Below are positions 51,221 to 63,812 of a stretch of 64,000 nt of DNA, piece by piece (position 1 is the stretch's first letter; the number at the start of each line of letters is the position of its first letter). The notes under the pieces were generated by a model. It worked only from the letters and a program-made list of their open reading frames with translations. It was not told the origin of the DNA and ran no database searches. The translations under genes and the position numbers were made by a program. Origin of the DNA: Methylovorus mays (GTDB lineage Bacteria; Pseudomonadota; Gammaproteobacteria; Burkholderiales; Methylophilaceae); NCBI RefSeq assembly GCF_020531915.1, contig NZ_JAJAVG010000008.1, forward strand, positions 682,001-746,000. The letters are read 5' to 3'.

Positions 51221-54200
51221 ATGAGTTTGGTAACGCGAGTGAATACGCCAATGAATGAAACAGCAACAGTGACGAACCCTGAAATGCAGGGCCTTTACAA
51301 TCCGGGCAATGAACATGACGCCTGTGGCGTCGGCATGATCGCGCACATCAAGGGCAAAAAGAGCCACAAGATCGTGGAGCAGGGCTTGCAGATTCTGGCT
51401 AACCTGACCCACCGTGGCGCTACCGGATACGACCCCAAGCTGGGCGATGGTGCCGGTATCCTGATTCAGTTGCCCGACGCCTTCCTGCGCAAGGAAGCCG
51501 CCAAGCTGAGCATCAACCTGCCAGCCGAGGGCGAGTACGCCTGTGGCATCGTGTTTCTGCCCCAATCGCAAAACGGTCGCGAAGCCTGCGAGTCGATCAT
51601 TGCCCGCATCGTGCACGAAGAAGCGCAGACCCTGTTGGGCTGGCGTGATGTGCCACGCGACAACAGCAATATCGCCGATGCTGCCCGTGCGGTTGAGCCT
51701 GTCATGCGTCAGGTATTCATTGCGCGCGGCCCGGCCACAGCCGACCAGAACGCCTTCGAGCGCAAGCTGTTCGTTATTCGCAAACGTGTTGAACATGCCG
51801 TTCGCGCACTGAAGCTGGAAGACGGCAACCAGTTCTACATTCCTTCCTTGTCCTCACGCACCCTGGTTTACAAGGGCATGCTGCTGGCAAATGAAGTTGG
51901 CGTGTATTACCAGGACCTGCAGGACGAGACCATGGTGTCCGCCCTGGCACTGGTACACCAGCGCTTCTCTACCAATACCTTCCCAGCCTGGGATCTGGCG
52001 CACCCATTCCGCATGATTGCCCACAATGGTGAAATCAACACCATGCAGGGTAACGTCAACTGGATGGCTGCCCGCCACGAATCCATGCGCTCCGCCCTGA
52101 TGGGTGAAGACCTGGAAAAACTGTGGCCGCTGATCGTGGAAGGCCAGTCCGACTCCGCTGCATTCGACAATGCGCTGGAACTGCTGGTCGCTGGCGGCTA
52201 CTCATTGCCGCACGCCATGATGATGCTGATTCCGGAAGCTTGGTCCAGCAACACGCTGATGGACGAAGACCGTCGTGCTTTCTACGAATACCACGCTGCG
52301 CTGATGGAGCCATGGGATGGCCCTGCCGCCGTGGCCTTTACCGATGGCCGCATGATAGGCGCCACGCTGGATCGTAATGGCCTGCGTCCCGCCCGTTATC
52401 TGATTACCGATGATGACCACGTCATGCTGGCATCTGAAATGGGTGTGCTGACCTTCCCGGAAGAAAAAATCGTCAAGAAATGGCGTTTGCAACCCGGCAA
52501 GATGTTCCTGATCGACATGGAACAAGGCCGCATTATCGACGACGCTGAAGTCAAGCAAAGCCTGGCACAAGCCAAGCCATACCGTGAGTGGATTGAAAAA
52601 TCCCGTTACTTCCTGGGCGATCTGCCCAAGGTAGAAACCAAGCTGGAGCTGAATGCCAACCTGCTCGACCTGCAACAAGCCTTCGGCTACACGCAGGAAG
52701 ACCTCAAGTTTGTATTGCAACCCATGATCACCAATGGTGAAGAGGGTGCGGGCTCCATGGGTAACGATAGCGCCCTGCCGGTGCTGTCCAACAAACCCAA
52801 GCCGCTGTATACCTACTTCAAGCAGCTGTTTGCGCAGGTGACCAATCCGCCTATCGACCCGATCCGCGAAGAGCTGGTCATGTCGCTGGTCACCTTCATC
52901 GGTCCCAAGCCTAACCTGCTGGGTATTGATGAAACCAATCCACCTATCCGCCTGGAAGCAAGTCAGCCTGTATTGACGCTGGACGAGCTCGAACAGCTGA
53001 AAGCCATCGACAGCCTGACCCAGGGCCGTTACCGCACGCTGACACTGGACATCACCTATGCTGCCGCACAAGGCAAGCAAGGCATGGCTGCCGCGATTGA
53101 ATCCCTATGCAAAGCTGCGGCTGATGCCGTGCACAATGGCTTCAACCTGCTGATCCTGTCTGACCGTCAGGTAAGTCCTGACCGTATCGCCATTCCGGCC
53201 TTGCTGGCCTGTTCTGCCACCCACCAGTCCCTGGTACGCGCAGGCTTGCGCACCAATACCGGCCTGGTTATCGACACCGGCTCTGCCCGCGAAGTGCATC
53301 ATTTCGCGCTGCTGGGCGGTTATGGCGCCGAAGCGATCTGCCCATGGCTTGCGTTTGAAACCATCAGCAACATGATGACCACAGAAGGCAAGGGCGGCGA
53401 CATCAAGGAAGGTCACAAGAAATTCGTCAAGGCGATTGGCAAGGGCCTGCACAAGGTCATGTCCAAGATGGGCATTTCCACTTACCAATCCTACTGTGGC
53501 GCGCAGATTTTCGAAGCCATCGGCCTCAATAGTCCATTTATTGCCAAATACTTCACCGGCACGGCCACTACCATTGAAGGCATAGGCCTGAATGAAGTGG
53601 CGGAAGAAAGCCTGCGCCAGCATCAATCCGCGTTTGGTAACGATCCGGTTCTGAGCAATGCGCTGGAAGCGGGCGGCGAGTATGCCTTCCGTGTACGCGG
53701 TGAAGAGCATATGTGGACGCCTGATTCCATTGCCAAGCTGCAACATGCCACCCGCACCAATAGTGCCAGCACTTACAAGGAATACGCCAAGCTGATCAAC
53801 GACCAGACCCGCCGTCACATGACGCTGCGCGGCCTGTTCGATATCAAGTCAGCCGGCGCACCTGTGCCGCTGGAAGAAGTGGAACCCGCCAAGGAAATCG
53901 TCAAGCGCTTTGCCACTGGCGCCATGTCGCTGGGCTCCATCTCCACCGAGGCCCATGCCACGCTGGCTATCGCCATGAACCGTATTGGCGGCCGTTCCAA
54001 CACCGGCGAAGGTGGTGAAGATCCCAAGCGCTTCATCCCGGTGGCCAAGGCCAGCTCGCTGGCAGAAGTGCTGGGCAAGGATCGCATTGAGAAAGATGTG
54101 CCCATGCTGGCAGGTGACTCCCTGCGCTCCAGCATCAAGCAGGTGGCGTCTGGTCGTTTCGGTGTTACCGCTGAATACCTGGCAAATGCCGATCAGATTC

Positions 54201-55897
54201 AAATCAAGATGGCGCAAGGCGCCAAGCCAGGTGAAGGCGGTCAGCTGCCAGGTCACAAGGTGAGCTCTTATATCGCCCAGTTGCGCTTCTCGGTGCCGGG
54301 TGTTGGTCTGATTTCGCCACCACCGCACCATGATATTTACTCGATTGAAGATCTGGCTCAACTGATCCATGACCTCAAGAATGCCAATCCCAAGGCTTCG
54401 GTATCCGTCAAACTGGTATCGGAAACCGGTATCGGCACCGTTGCCGCCGGTGTGGCAAAAGCGAAGTCCGACCATATTGTGGTGGCAGGTCATGACGGTG
54501 GGACCGGTGCATCGCCGATTTCCTCCATCAAGCATGCCGGCACGCCATGGGAACTGGGCCTGGCCGAAACACAGCAGACGCTGGTGCTGAACCAGTTGCG
54601 CGGCCGCGTGGTTGTTCAGGTGGATGGCCAGATGAAAACCGGTCGCGACGTCATGATAGGCGCGCTGCTGGGTGCCGATGAGTTCGGCTTTGCCACGGCG
54701 CCGCTGGTGGTTGAGGGCTGTATCATGATGCGCAAGTGTCACCTCAACACTTGCCCGGTCGGTGTGGCCACCCAGGATCCGGTCCTGCGCCAGAAATTTA
54801 CCGGTCAGCCAGAGCACGTCGTGAATTACTTCTTCTTCGTTGCTGAAGAAGTACGCGAACTGATGGCCAACATGGGTATCCGCAAGTTTGAAGACCTGAT
54901 CGGCCGCGCTGATCTGCTCGACATGCAAGCGGGCATTGACCACTGGAAAGCCAGTGGCCTGGATTTCACCAAGGTATTCCACCAGCCCAAGGTTGATGAA
55001 ACCGTGTCTCGTCGCAACAACGAGACGCAAGATCACGGCCTGGTAAAGGCGCTGGACAACAAGCTGATTGCCCAGGCAGGCAACGCGGTGGAAAAGGGCG
55101 AGAAGACCGTCATCGAGACGCCTATCGTCAATACCAACCGTACCGTGGGCACCATGCTTTCGCATGAAATTGCCCGCCGTTATGGCCGTGCCGGCTTGCC
55201 TGACGACACCATCACCGTAAAGCTGAGCGGCACCGCAGGGCAGAGTTTTGCTGCCTTCCTGACGCAAGGCATCACCTTCGAACTGACAGGCGAAGGCAAC
55301 GATTACGTGGGCAAGGGCCTCTGTGGCGGCCGCATAGTAATCAAGCCGCCCAAGGCGTTCCGTGGCATACCGGAAGACAACATCATCGCGGGTAATACCG
55401 TGATGTATGGCGCCACCTCCGGCCAGAGCTATTTCAATGGCGTGGCAGGCGAGCGTTTCTGTGTGCGTAACTCGGGTGCCACCGCGGTGGTCGAAGGCGT
55501 GGGTAACCATGGCTGTGAATACATGACAGGCGGCACAGTCGTTGTGCTCGGTCAAACTGGCCTCAACTTTGCAGCCGGTATGTCGGGTGGCGTGGCTTAT
55601 GTGTACGACATCGATGGCATGTTCGCCAAGCGTTGCAACATGAGCATGGTCAGCCTGGAAGCCGTTGAAGCGGCTGGTCACGCGCCTGCTGGTGCCGGTC
55701 ACCACATGGGTCAGCACGACGAAGCCACGCTGAAATCGCTGATTGAAAAGCACGCCGAATACACCGGTAGCAGCCGCGCGAAGGCAATACTGGCAGATTG
55801 GGATCAGGCACGCGCCAAGTTCATCAAGGTGCTGCCAAATGAATACAAGCGCGTTCTGAATGAACTGGCTGCTGCAGAAAAGAAGGAAGCCGCATAA
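51221..55897 (+). CDS. gltB: Glutamate synthase (NADPH) large subunit
   Basis: 1558 aa. A 34-residue leader precedes the N-terminal nucleophile Cys35 of the class II amidotransferase domain ([15 protein letters not shown]). The glutamate-synthase domains follow, with FMN/3Fe-4S features ([40 protein letters not shown]) and the C-terminal GxGxG beta-helix. It converts glutamine and 2-oxoglutarate into glutamate, the main nitrogen-assimilation route with GlnA. GGAGA lies before the ATG. It ends one nt before gltD starts. Confidence 0.97.
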   Translation: MSLVTRVNTPMNETATVTNPEMQGLYNPGNEHDACGVGMIAHIKGKKSHKIVEQGLQILANLTHRGATGYDPKLGDGAGILIQLPDAFLRKEAAKLSINLPAEGEYACGIVFLPQSQNGREACESIIARIVHEEAQTLLGWRDVPRDNSNIADAARAVEPVMRQVFIARGPATADQNAFERKLFVIRKRVEHAVRALKLEDGNQFYIPSLSSRTLVYKGMLLANEVGVYYQDLQDETMVSALALVHQRFSTNTFPAWDLAHPFRMIAHNGEINTMQGNVNWMAARHESMRSALMGEDLEKLWPLIVEGQSDSAAFDNALELLVAGGYSLPHAMMMLIPEAWSSNTLMDEDRRAFYEYHAALMEPWDGPAAVAFTDGRMIGATLDRNGLRPARYLITDDDHVMLASEMGVLTFPEEKIVKKWRLQPGKMFLIDMEQGRIIDDAEVKQSLAQAKPYREWIEKSRYFLGDLPKVETKLELNANLLDLQQAFGYTQEDLKFVLQPMITNGEEGAGSMGNDSALPVLSNKPKPLYTYFKQLFAQVTNPPIDPIREELVMSLVTFIGPKPNLLGIDETNPPIRLEASQPVLTLDELEQLKAIDSLTQGRYRTLTLDITYAAAQGKQGMAAAIESLCKAAADAVHNGFNLLILSDRQVSPDRIAIPALLACSATHQSLVRAGLRTNTGLVIDTGSAREVHHFALLGGYGAEAICPWLAFETISNMMTTEGKGGDIKEGHKKFVKAIGKGLHKVMSKMGISTYQSYCGAQIFEAIGLNSPFIAKYFTGTATTIEGIGLNEVAEESLRQHQSAFGNDPVLSNALEAGGEYAFRVRGEEHMWTPDSIAKLQHATRTNSASTYKEYAKLINDQTRRHMTLRGLFDIKSAGAPVPLEEVEPAKEIVKRFATGAMSLGSISTEAHATLAIAMNRIGGRSNTGEGGEDPKRFIPVAKASSLAEVLGKDRIEKDVPMLAGDSLRSSIKQVASGRFGVTAEYLANADQIQIKMAQGAKPGEGGQLPGHKVSSYIAQLRFSVPGVGLISPPPHHDIYSIEDLAQLIHDLKNANPKASVSVKLVSETGIGTVAAGVAKAKSDHIVVAGHDGGTGASPISSIKHAGTPWELGLAETQQTLVLNQLRGRVVVQVDGQMKTGRDVMIGALLGADEFGFATAPLVVEGCIMMRKCHLNTCPVGVATQDPVLRQKFTGQPEHVVNYFFFVAEEVRELMANMGIRKFEDLIGRADLLDMQAGIDHWKASGLDFTKVFHQPKVDETVSRRNNETQDHGLVKALDNKLIAQAGNAVEKGEKTVIETPIVNTNRTVGTMLSHEIARRYGRAGLPDDTITVKLSGTAGQSFAAFLTQGITFELTGEGNDYVGKGLCGGRIVIKPPKAFRGIPEDNIIAGNTVMYGATSGQSYFNGVAGERFCVRNSGATAVVEGVGNHGCEYMTGGTVVVLGQTGLNFAAGMSGGVAYVYDIDGMFAKRCNMSMVSLEAVEAAGHAPAGAGHHMGQHDEATLKSLIEKHAEYTGSSRAKAILADWDQARAKFIKVLPNEYKRVLNELAAAEKKEAA

Positions 55898-57325
55898 ATG
55901 GGCAAAGTAACAGGATTTATGGAATATGGCCGTCTGTCCGAGGCCAACCTGCCAGTCAATGACCGGGTCAAGAATTACAAGGAATTCGTTCTTCACCTGA
56001 GCGATGACCAGGCCAAGACCCAGGGTGCTCGTTGCATGGATTGCGGCATTCCGTTCTGTATGAGCGGCTGCCCGATCAACAACATCATTCCTGACTGGAA
56101 TGACCTGGTGTATCGCCAGGACTGGCGCAATGCGATTGACGTGCTGCACTCCACCAATAACTTCCCCGAGTTTACCGGCCGTATCTGCCCGGCACCCTGT
56201 GAAGCGGCCTGTACGCTGAACATCAACGCTGATGCCGTTGGCATCAAGTCGATTGAGCACGCCATCATCGACAAGGCTTGGGAAAACGACTGGGTGAAGC
56301 CTCAGGTTCCTGCCAGCAAAACCGGCAAGAAAGTCGCCATCGTTGGCTCCGGCCCGGCAGGCCTGGCAGCGGCACAACAACTGGCCCGCGTAGGCCACGA
56401 CGTGGTGGTGCTGGAAAAGGAAAGCCGCATTGGTGGCCTGTTGCGCTATGGCATCCCTGACTTCAAGATGGAAAAAAGCCATATTGATCGCCGCATGGAG
56501 CAAATGCGCGCGGAAGGCGTTGAATTCCGTACTGGCCAGCATGTGGGCGAAAACGTCAGCGCTGAACAGCTGACCAAGGAATTTGATGCGGTCATTCTGG
56601 CCGGCGGCGCCGAATATCCTCGTGACTTGCCCGTGCCTGGCCGTGCGCTGGACGGTGTGCATTTCGCCATGGATTTCCTGACACCACAAAACAAAGTCGT
56701 CGCTGGTGATACGATTCCCAACCAGATCATGGCAACCGGCAAGCATGTGGTTGTGATTGGTGGCGGTGATACCGGTTCCGATTGCGTAGGGACTTCCAAC
56801 CGTCATGGTGCGGCCTCCATCACGCAGTTTGAACTGATGCCGCAACCGCCTGAAAAGGAAAACAAGGAACTGGTATGGCCGAACTGGCCACTCAAGATGC
56901 GCACTTCCAGCTCTCATGAAGAGGGCTGTGATCGCGACTGGTCGATCACTACCAAGGAATTGATTGGTGAAAACGGCAAAGTCGTCGCACTCAAGGGCGC
57001 ACGTGTAGAGTGGAAAGAGGGCAAGATGGTCGAGATTCCAGGTTCCGAATTCACCATCAAGGCTGATCTGGTGCTGCTGGCCATGGGCTTTGTCAGCCCG
57101 GTACAAAAGGTACTGGACGCATTTGGCGTTGAAAAGGATGCGCGCGGCAATGCCAAGGCAACCACCGATGGCGAAGGCTGCTATGCCACCTCCTCTGCCA
57201 AGGTATTTGCTGCTGGCGACATGCGCCGCGGTCAATCTCTAGTGGTATGGGCCATCCGCGAAGGGCGCCAATGCGCGCGCGCCGTCGATGAGTTCCTGAT
57301 GGGATCATCCACCCTGCCAAGATAA
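55898..57325 (+). CDS. gltD: Glutamate synthase small subunit
   Basis: 475 aa. N-terminal [19 protein letters not shown] binds the 4Fe-4S clusters. [21 protein letters not shown] is the FAD loop and [15 protein letters not shown] the NADPH loop. It passes electrons from NADPH to GltB. It starts directly after the gltB stop and the operon ends in a terminator. Confidence 0.97.
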   Translation: MGKVTGFMEYGRLSEANLPVNDRVKNYKEFVLHLSDDQAKTQGARCMDCGIPFCMSGCPINNIIPDWNDLVYRQDWRNAIDVLHSTNNFPEFTGRICPAPCEAACTLNINADAVGIKSIEHAIIDKAWENDWVKPQVPASKTGKKVAIVGSGPAGLAAAQQLARVGHDVVVLEKESRIGGLLRYGIPDFKMEKSHIDRRMEQMRAEGVEFRTGQHVGENVSAEQLTKEFDAVILAGGAEYPRDLPVPGRALDGVHFAMDFLTPQNKVVAGDTIPNQIMATGKHVVVIGGGDTGSDCVGTSNRHGAASITQFELMPQPPEKENKELVWPNWPLKMRTSSSHEEGCDRDWSITTKELIGENGKVVALKGARVEWKEGKMVEIPGSEFTIKADLVLLAMGFVSPVQKVLDAFGVEKDARGNAKATTDGEGCYATSSAKVFAAGDMRRGQSLVVWAIREGRQCARAVDEFLMGSSTLPR

Positions 57326-57345
57326 GGCTAACTAGGCATGACACA

Positions 57346-57377
57346 AGGGGATACCGCTGGTATCCCCTCATTTTTTT
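57346..57377 (+). terminator. Terminator of gltBD
   Basis: GGGGATACC (57347-57355), a 3-nt loop and GGTATCCCC (57359-57367), followed by CTCA and seven Ts. Confidence 0.88.
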
Positions 57378-57391
57378 GAAAAGCCCCCACC

Positions 57392-58456
57392 ATGACAGCA
57401 CTCAAGAACGACACCTTCTTACGCGCACTTCTGCGGCAGCCTACTGATTACACCCCTGTCTGGATGATGCGCCAGGCCGGGCGCTATCTGCCGGAATACC
57501 GTGCCACGCGCAAGAATGCCGGCAACTTCCTGAGCCTGTGCAAAAACACCGACTTTGCCACCGAAGTCACCATGCAGCCATTGGACCGTTATCCGCTGGA
57601 TGCCGCCATCCTGTTTTCCGATATCCTGACAGTCCCCGATGCGATGGGGCTGGGGCTGTATTTCGTGGAAGGCGAAGGCCCGAAGTTTGAACGCCCGGTG
57701 CGCGACGCAGCCGCGATTCACAAGCTGCATGTGCCGGACATCGCTGCTGATCTCGGCTATGTCACGGATGCGGTCAGTCAGATACGCAAAACGCTGGATG
57801 GCCGCGTACCCCTCATAGGTTTCTCCGGCAGCCCCTGGACGCTCGCCACCTATATGGTCGAAGGCCAGGGCGGCACCGATTTCCTCACTATCAAGAAAAT
57901 GGCATATGCCGAGCCTGCGGTGCTGCATCATTTGCTGGACATCACCGCGCAAACCGTCACGCTATACCTCAATGCCCAGATTGAAGCAGGTGCACAGGCC
58001 GTGATGATTTTTGATTCATGGGGCGGCGCGCTTTCGCATAATGCATATCGCGAATTCTCCCTGGCCTACATGGAAAAAATCGTGGCGGGCCTGATCAAGC
58101 AACGCGACGGCAAGCCAGTCCCCAGCATCGTCTTTACCAAAGGCGGCGCCCTGTGGCTGGAAGCGCAGGCGTCCATAGGCGCAGATGCATTGGGATTGGA
58201 CTGGACGGTGGATATTGGCGAGGCCAGAAAGCGCGTTGGCGGGCAAGTGGCGCTGCAAGGCAATATGGACCCGGCGATCCTGCTCTCGACCCCGGAAGCG
58301 ATTGAAAAGGAAGTCGCCAGCATACTGGCGAGTTATGGTCATGGTCACGGCCATGTATTCAACCTCGGCCATGGCATCACGCAACATACCCCCCCAGAAA
58401 ATGCGGAAGCCATGATCAAGGCCGTGAAAGCCCTAAGTCCGCAGTACCACATTTAA
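57392..58456 (+). CDS. hemE: Uroporphyrinogen decarboxylase
   Basis: 354 aa TIM-barrel, the usual length. The N-terminal signature [19 protein letters not shown] and [14 protein letters not shown] with the catalytic Asp are intact, as is [17 protein letters not shown]. It converts uroporphyrinogen III to coproporphyrinogen III. It begins only 15 nt past the gltBD terminator, so its promoter must lie inside or just before that hairpin, or it depends on read-through. Confidence 0.97.
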   Translation: MTALKNDTFLRALLRQPTDYTPVWMMRQAGRYLPEYRATRKNAGNFLSLCKNTDFATEVTMQPLDRYPLDAAILFSDILTVPDAMGLGLYFVEGEGPKFERPVRDAAAIHKLHVPDIAADLGYVTDAVSQIRKTLDGRVPLIGFSGSPWTLATYMVEGQGGTDFLTIKKMAYAEPAVLHHLLDITAQTVTLYLNAQIEAGAQAVMIFDSWGGALSHNAYREFSLAYMEKIVAGLIKQRDGKPVPSIVFTKGGALWLEAQASIGADALGLDWTVDIGEARKRVGGQVALQGNMDPAILLSTPEAIEKEVASILASYGHGHGHVFNLGHGITQHTPPENAEAMIKAVKALSPQYHI

Positions 58457-58511
58457 ATCAAGAAGACGCCCTGGGTTCCTGCTAGCGCGGCGGTGCAGTG
58501 ACAAACAAGCA

Positions 58512-60722
58512 CTAGAATTCCAGGGGGTCTACATCGACCGTCCAGCGCAGCTTGCTGGCTAATGGATGGGCACGCAACTGCGGCACCAGCTGTCGCAATA
58601 ATTGCTGAATCTGCAAACGGCTCTCGCCCTGCATAAGCAGATAAGCCCGCTCCATGCCCTTCAGCTTTTCCATCTGAGGCCGCACCGGATCATACGTAAG
58701 CACATGCTCACTTAGCTGCCTTGCCAATACCAACGCATCATTCAAAAAATCCTGCACTAGTGAATACTGATTGGCCTCAGCACGCAGCAGGGCTAGAAAA
58801 GCATAGGGCGGAAATTGCGCCAGCTGCCGTTCCTGCAGCTGTGAATCTGCGTATGCCACATAATCGTGCTTACGCAAGGCATTGAACAGATTGTGCTCGG
58901 GGAAGGTGGTCTGAATCAGCACTTCACCTGGTTTGTCAGCCCGACCCGCCCGGCCAGAGACCTGCATCAATTGGGCAAAAAGGCGCTCAGCCGCCCGAAA
59001 GTCCGGGCTGAATAGTGCACTATCGGTATCGACCACCCCCACCAGCGTCAGATTGGGAAAGTCATGGCCTTTGGCCAGCATCTGGGTGCCCACCAGAATA
59101 TCAATCTCATCGGCATGCACCGCCTGCAGGATATCTGCCAGGGCTTCCTTGCGCCGCGTACTGTCGCGGTCCACGCGTTGAATGCGTGCCGTGGGGAACA
59201 GGCGCGCCAGGGTTTCTTCCAGACGCTGCGTACCATGGCCAGTAGGGTGCAAATCGGCATTGCCACAGCTTGGGCACTGCCGCACGATCTTCTGCTCATG
59301 TCCGCAGTGATGGCATCGCAAGCGACTCTGCCGCAGATGGACCACCAGTCGGCTGCTACAGCGGGTGCATGAGGCAATCCAATGACAGGCATTGCACAGC
59401 AGCACCGGCGAGTAGCCTCGCCGATTGATGAACAGCAGGCTTTGCTCCTTGCGCTCCAGGCGTTGGCGCAGTGCTTCGATCAGGGCTGGGGAGAGCCCAT
59501 CCTGCAATTCAACGCGATTGGTATCGATGCAAGCGATACGGGGCAACTGCGATTTGGCAACAGCCCGGTTTTGTAGCGTCAGCAAGCCATATTTGCCGGT
59601 TTGCGCGTTATGCCAGGTTTCCAGGGATGGCGTTGCCGAGCCCAGCAGGATGGGCACTTTCGCCCGTTGCGCCCGCACCATGGCCAGATCGCGTGCATGG
59701 TAGCGCATGCTGTCCTGTTGCTTGTAAGAGCCATCGTGCTCTTCATCCACAATCACCAGCCGCAGCCTGGGCAGTGGAGTAAATACCGACAGGCGGGTGC
59801 CCACCACGATACGGGCAATGCCGGACTGGGCCAGACGCCAGTTCTGCAAGCGCTCGGCCTCGCCCAGGTTGCTATGCAGGGCCACCATGGGCAGATGCGG
59901 CAAGCGGCTGCGAAAACGCGCCTCCAGCTGCGGGGTCAGATTGATTTCCGGCACCAGCACCAGCGCCTGACCATCATTGTTCGCCAGCATAAGTTGCAGC
60001 CACTGCATGTAAACCTCGGTTTTGCCACTGCCGGTGATGCCATGCAGCAGCCATGCCTTGAATCCCTCGCTGGCCTGCATACGCTGCAGGGCAGCGGTCT
60101 GGTCTTCGTTTAATGGCGGCGGCGGTACGGCGGCTGACACCGAAGCCGACAACCCTGCCAGCACCTCATCCGCTTCTACCCAGCCAGACTCCTGCAAGCC
60201 CTGCATGGCGCCGCGCCAACTGGCAGAAATCTCTGGCAACGCGCTTTCATGCAGTACGCCATGCTCACGCAAGGCGGCATATAGCTTGCGCTGGATAAGC
60301 TTGCGCCGGGGTAATTGCTCAATATCGGCGGCCAGGCCCACGGCAGACAGGCGAAAAGCATATTGCTTGCGCGACACCGCAGGCTCGGTCTGGCGTAAAC
60401 GCCCAGGCAAACTGGCCAGCAGAGCCTGCCCCAGCGGGTATTGATAATAATCCGCACAAAAGCGCAACAGGGCAAAGGTATCCGGATCCAGCGGCGGTTC
60501 ATCAACAAACGCTGTTTCGATCGCCTTCAGTTTGGCGGAAGGCACCTCGCTGACCGCGCTCTTGCCCACCACAATGCCGATTTGCCGCCGACGGCCGAAA
60601 GGCACTACCACGCGCTGCCCCACGGCGACATCAAAGCCGCCATCCAGGTAATCAAACAGGCTGTCGATAGGAACATCCAGTGCCACTTGCAGGATGCCCA
60701 TGGGAGATGGGGTAGGGATCAT
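58512..60722 (-). CDS. priA: Primosomal protein N' (PriA helicase)
   Basis: 736 aa. It has an N-terminal DNA-binding region, a Walker A LHGITGSGKTEVYMQWL, a DEEH box (LVIVDEEHDGSYKQQ), eight zinc cysteines between about residues 445 and 490 (CNACHWIASCTRCSSR; CHHCGHEQKIVRQCPSCG) and a helicase C-terminal domain. It restarts stalled replication forks. The start could also be the Met at residue 8. Divergent from argS with an 87-nt shared region. Confidence 0.96.
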   Translation of the reverse strand: MIPTPSPMGILQVALDVPIDSLFDYLDGGFDVAVGQRVVVPFGRRRQIGIVVGKSAVSEVPSAKLKAIETAFVDEPPLDPDTFALLRFCADYYQYPLGQALLASLPGRLRQTEPAVSRKQYAFRLSAVGLAADIEQLPRRKLIQRKLYAALREHGVLHESALPEISASWRGAMQGLQESGWVEADEVLAGLSASVSAAVPPPPLNEDQTAALQRMQASEGFKAWLLHGITGSGKTEVYMQWLQLMLANNDGQALVLVPEINLTPQLEARFRSRLPHLPMVALHSNLGEAERLQNWRLAQSGIARIVVGTRLSVFTPLPRLRLVIVDEEHDGSYKQQDSMRYHARDLAMVRAQRAKVPILLGSATPSLETWHNAQTGKYGLLTLQNRAVAKSQLPRIACIDTNRVELQDGLSPALIEALRQRLERKEQSLLFINRRGYSPVLLCNACHWIASCTRCSSRLVVHLRQSRLRCHHCGHEQKIVRQCPSCGNADLHPTGHGTQRLEETLARLFPTARIQRVDRDSTRRKEALADILQAVHADEIDILVGTQMLAKGHDFPNLTLVGVVDTDSALFSPDFRAAERLFAQLMQVSGRAGRADKPGEVLIQTTFPEHNLFNALRKHDYVAYADSQLQERQLAQFPPYAFLALLRAEANQYSLVQDFLNDALVLARQLSEHVLTYDPVRPQMEKLKGMERAYLLMQGESRLQIQQLLRQLVPQLRAHPLASKLRWTVDVDPLEF

Positions 60723-60809
60723 TGAAACAGATATTGAATCGGGTGGTGAGCGTTGTTGGTCAATGGGTTAGAATAGCGACTTTCGTCATATTGTATAGAC
60801 TTCACTCTC

Positions 60810-62468
60810 TTGAAAGCACATCTTACCGAATTACTGACCCAGGCCGCAAAAAGCCTGGGGGTCGATAGCGCAAGTCTTTCGATTCAGCTGGAACGCCCGA
60901 AGTCTGCCGACCACGGCGATTTTGCCACCAATCTGGCCATGATGCTGGCCAAACCCTTGCGCCAGAACCCACGTGCCATTGCCGAGAGCCTGATTCAGGC
61001 ACTTCCTGCCTCTGAGTATGTTGCCAAGGTGGAAATCGCAGGGGCTGGCTTTATCAATTTCTTCCTGAATGGTCAGGCACGCCATGGCGTGATTGCACAG
61101 ATACGCGAGCAGGGTGACCAGTTCGGCCACAATAGTGCTGGTCAGCGCCGCAAGGTACAAGTGGAATTTGTCTCCGCCAACCCCACGGGGCCACTGCATG
61201 TGGGCCACGGCCGGGGTGCAGCAGTCGGCGACTGCCTGGCACGGCTGCTGGCAGCCAATGGCTGGGATGTCACGCGCGAGTTCTATTACAACGATGCAGG
61301 CGCCCAGATCGACAATCTGACCAAGTCCGTCCATGCGCGTGCGCAAGGGCTCACCCCTGAGCATCCGACCTTCCCTGAAGAAGGCTATCGCGGTGAATAC
61401 ATCATCGATATTGCCAAGGCTTACCTGGCAGGCGAAACCGTCGTGGCGGACGATCAGCAGGTGACTGCCAGTGGTGACGTCAATGATCTGGAATCCATAC
61501 GCCGCTTTGCCGTGGCCTATCTGCGACATGAGCAGGATCTTGATCTGCAGGCATTCCAGATCAAGTTTGATGTGTTCTCACTGGAATCCAGCCTTTATAC
61601 CGAAGGCAAGGTGGAAAGTACGGTACAAGCCCTGATCAATAGCGGCCATACCTATGAGCAGGACGACGCGCTCTGGCTCAAGACCACCGACTTTGGCGAT
61701 GACAAAGACCGTGTGATGCGCAAGCGCGAAGGCGGTTACACCTATTTTGTGCCTGATGTGGCCTACCACGTGGAAAAGTGGAAGCGTGGTTTTGAACGCG
61801 TGATCAATGAGCAGGGCGCCGATCATCACAGCACCATTACCCGTGTGCGCGCAGGCTTGCAGGCAATCGATATCGGCATTCCGCCAGGCTGGCCAGATTA
61901 TGTGCTGCATCAGATGGTAACGGTGATGCGAGGTGGCGAGGAAGTCAAACTCTCCAAGCGCGCGGGTAGCTATGTCACCCTGCGCGACCTCATCGAAGAG
62001 GTGGGCTGCGATGCCACGCGCTATTTCCTGGCTGCGCGTCGGGCGGATTCGCAACTGGTGTTCGACATTGATCTGGCACGAGCACAAACCAACGACAATC
62101 CGGTGTATTACATCCAGTATGCGCATGCCCGTATCTGCAGCGTGCTGGGGCAATGGGGTGGCGATGAAAGCACCTTGGCCAGTGCTGACCTCAGTCGTCT
62201 GGATGCCCCGCACGAGGCTGCGTTGCTGCAGCGTCTGGATGAGTTCACGGATGTTGTCAAAAATGCGGCAGATGAACTGGCACCGCATATGATCGCCAAT
62301 TACCTGAAAGAGCTGGCCAGCGACCTGCACAGCTATTACAACGCACAGCAATTCCTGGTAGAAGATAGCGCACTCAAGCTGGCCCGCATGGCCCTGATCA
62401 GCGCTACACGCCAGGTATTAAAAAATGGCCTTGATCTCCTGGGCGTCAGCGCCCCGGAAAAAATGTAG
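60810..62468 (+). CDS. argS: Arginyl-tRNA synthetase
   Basis: 552 aa class I synthetase. The HIGH-type motif is [20 protein letters not shown]; the KMSKS-like loop is [14 protein letters not shown]. It starts at TTG 60810 ([10 protein letters not shown]), since no ATG precedes the conserved N-terminus. It charges tRNA-Arg. It heads a run of four same-strand genes (SPOR protein, dsbA, SDR). Confidence 0.96.
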   Translation: MKAHLTELLTQAAKSLGVDSASLSIQLERPKSADHGDFATNLAMMLAKPLRQNPRAIAESLIQALPASEYVAKVEIAGAGFINFFLNGQARHGVIAQIREQGDQFGHNSAGQRRKVQVEFVSANPTGPLHVGHGRGAAVGDCLARLLAANGWDVTREFYYNDAGAQIDNLTKSVHARAQGLTPEHPTFPEEGYRGEYIIDIAKAYLAGETVVADDQQVTASGDVNDLESIRRFAVAYLRHEQDLDLQAFQIKFDVFSLESSLYTEGKVESTVQALINSGHTYEQDDALWLKTTDFGDDKDRVMRKREGGYTYFVPDVAYHVEKWKRGFERVINEQGADHHSTITRVRAGLQAIDIGIPPGWPDYVLHQMVTVMRGGEEVKLSKRAGSYVTLRDLIEEVGCDATRYFLAARRADSQLVFDIDLARAQTNDNPVYYIQYAHARICSVLGQWGGDESTLASADLSRLDAPHEAALLQRLDEFTDVVKNAADELAPHMIANYLKELASDLHSYYNAQQFLVEDSALKLARMALISATRQVLKNGLDLLGVSAPEKM

Positions 62469-62498
62469 GCCAGATAAAAGCGAAAGCAAGGAGATATT

Positions 62499-63104
62499 GT
62501 GAGCAGAGATTACAAACCCCGCAGCGCCTCATCGAGCAAAGGCAGTAGCAAGTCCAAGGGTAGCCCGTTCTTTTCCGGACTGCTGGTTGGGCTGGTCTTG
62601 GGTGTTGGCCTGTCGGTCGCGGTAGCCATCATGGTGAAAGGCAGCGACAGTCCATTTGTCAGCCGTGCCCCCGGCAAAGCCGCTCAGGAAACCGCCAAGG
62701 CGGATACCAGCGCCTTGCCCAAGCCTGAAAAGAATGCCGATACCCCGGAAAAACCACGTTTTGATTTCTATACTATCCTGCCCGGCAGCGAAACCCAGGT
62801 AACGGAACAAGAGATCAAGCAGAAACAGGCCGCACCAGAAGCCGCCAAAGTGCAGGAAAGCTACTTCCTGCAAGTCGGGGCTTTTCAGACCGAGCAGGAA
62901 GCCGACAACATGAAGGCCAAGCTGGCACTGCTGGGGCTGGAAGCCATCGTGCAAACTGCCACCATCCCTAACAAAGGGGTATGGCACCGTGTGCGAGTTG
63001 GCCCGTTTGCCAATGTCGACCAAATAAATAAATCCCGCGAAGAGCTGGTACAGAACGGATTTAAGGTTGACCTGATCAAAGTAAACAGCAGTACGCCTGG
63101 ATAA
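62499..63104 (+). CDS. SPOR-domain cell-division-type protein (FtsN-like)
   Basis: 201 aa from a GTG with AAGGAGATATT upstream. It has a short basic cytoplasmic tail, one membrane helix (FFSGLLVGLVLGVGLSVAVA), a Lys/Pro/Ala-rich linker and a C-terminal SPOR domain (SYFLQVGAFQTEQEADNMKA; VWHRVRVGPFANVDQINKSR). SPOR domains bind denuded peptidoglycan at the division septum. The layout matches short FtsN-like proteins found after argS in Betaproteobacteria. Confidence 0.9.
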   Translation: MSRDYKPRSASSSKGSSKSKGSPFFSGLLVGLVLGVGLSVAVAIMVKGSDSPFVSRAPGKAAQETAKADTSALPKPEKNADTPEKPRFDFYTILPGSETQVTEQEIKQKQAAPEAAKVQESYFLQVGAFQTEQEADNMKAKLALLGLEAIVQTATIPNKGVWHRVRVGPFANVDQINKSREELVQNGFKVDLIKVNSSTPG

Positions 63105-63171
63105 AGCCTGTCAGCCGCAACCAGCTTAATGCGTTAGTCGATTACAACTTACCTCAAGAAGGATCAGTATC

Positions 63172-63804
63172 ATGAAAAAATTCCTGGCGGCTTTGCTGCT
63201 TCTGGTTTCCACCCATGTCATGGCAGCAGACCCGCAAGCCGGCACCGATTACAACCTGACCGTGCAGAGTATTCCCAGCGATAGCAATGGCAAGCTCGAA
63301 GTCATTGAACTGTTCTGGTATGGCTGCCCCCACTGCTATCAGATGGAGCCTGCCATCAACGCCTGGGTAAAGAAGCTGCCGGCCGATGTGGTGTTCAAGC
63401 GTATCCCCGGCGTGCCTCGTCCTGACTGGGCGCCGATGGCCAAAGCGTATTACGCCATGGAATCGCTGGGCGTGCTGGAAAAGCTGCATGGTCCTTTGTT
63501 CGAAGCCATCCACAAGCAGCGTGCTTTCCGTCCTGATGACGAAAAGGCTTTTGTAGACTGGCTGGTCAAGCAAAGCGGCCTGGATCGCAAGAAGGTAGAA
63601 GAGGCCTACAACTCCTTCTCGAGCAATACCAAAATCATGCGCGCCATCCAAGTGTTCCGTGCTTCGGGCGCAACAGGCGTTCCCACCCTGATTGTGGATG
63701 GCAAATATATCACCTCCAGCAGCATGGCCGGTGGTAATGACCAGGCGCTGAAAGTCGCGGATTTCCTGATCGCCAAGGCCAAGCAGGAACGCGGCGGCAA
63801 GTAA
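63172..63804 (+). CDS. dsbA: Thiol:disulfide interchange protein DsbA
   Basis: 210 aa. Residues 1-19 are a signal peptide (MKKFLAALLLLVSTHVMAA). The active site is CPHC in FWYGCPHCYQMEPAI, and the cis-Pro loop is TGVPTLIVDGKY. It introduces disulfides into periplasmic proteins such as the Cys-rich protein at 45348. It lies 67 nt after the SPOR gene. Confidence 0.95.
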   Translation: MKKFLAALLLLVSTHVMAADPQAGTDYNLTVQSIPSDSNGKLEVIELFWYGCPHCYQMEPAINAWVKKLPADVVFKRIPGVPRPDWAPMAKAYYAMESLGVLEKLHGPLFEAIHKQRAFRPDDEKAFVDWLVKQSGLDRKKVEEAYNSFSSNTKIMRAIQVFRASGATGVPTLIVDGKYITSSSMAGGNDQALKVADFLIAKAKQERGGK

Positions 63805-63812
63805 TCAGACCC

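Noticed and set aside
50975-51796. Minus-strand frame of 273 codons across the hemL-gltB gap
   Set aside because: Mostly antisense to gltB, ending at the hemL stop, with atypical composition.
53849-57235. An 1128-codon open frame on the minus strand opposite gltB and gltD
   Set aside because: It is a codon-bias shadow of two certain genes; the peptide is rich in His, Gly and Ala without domain signatures and crosses the gltB/gltD junction.
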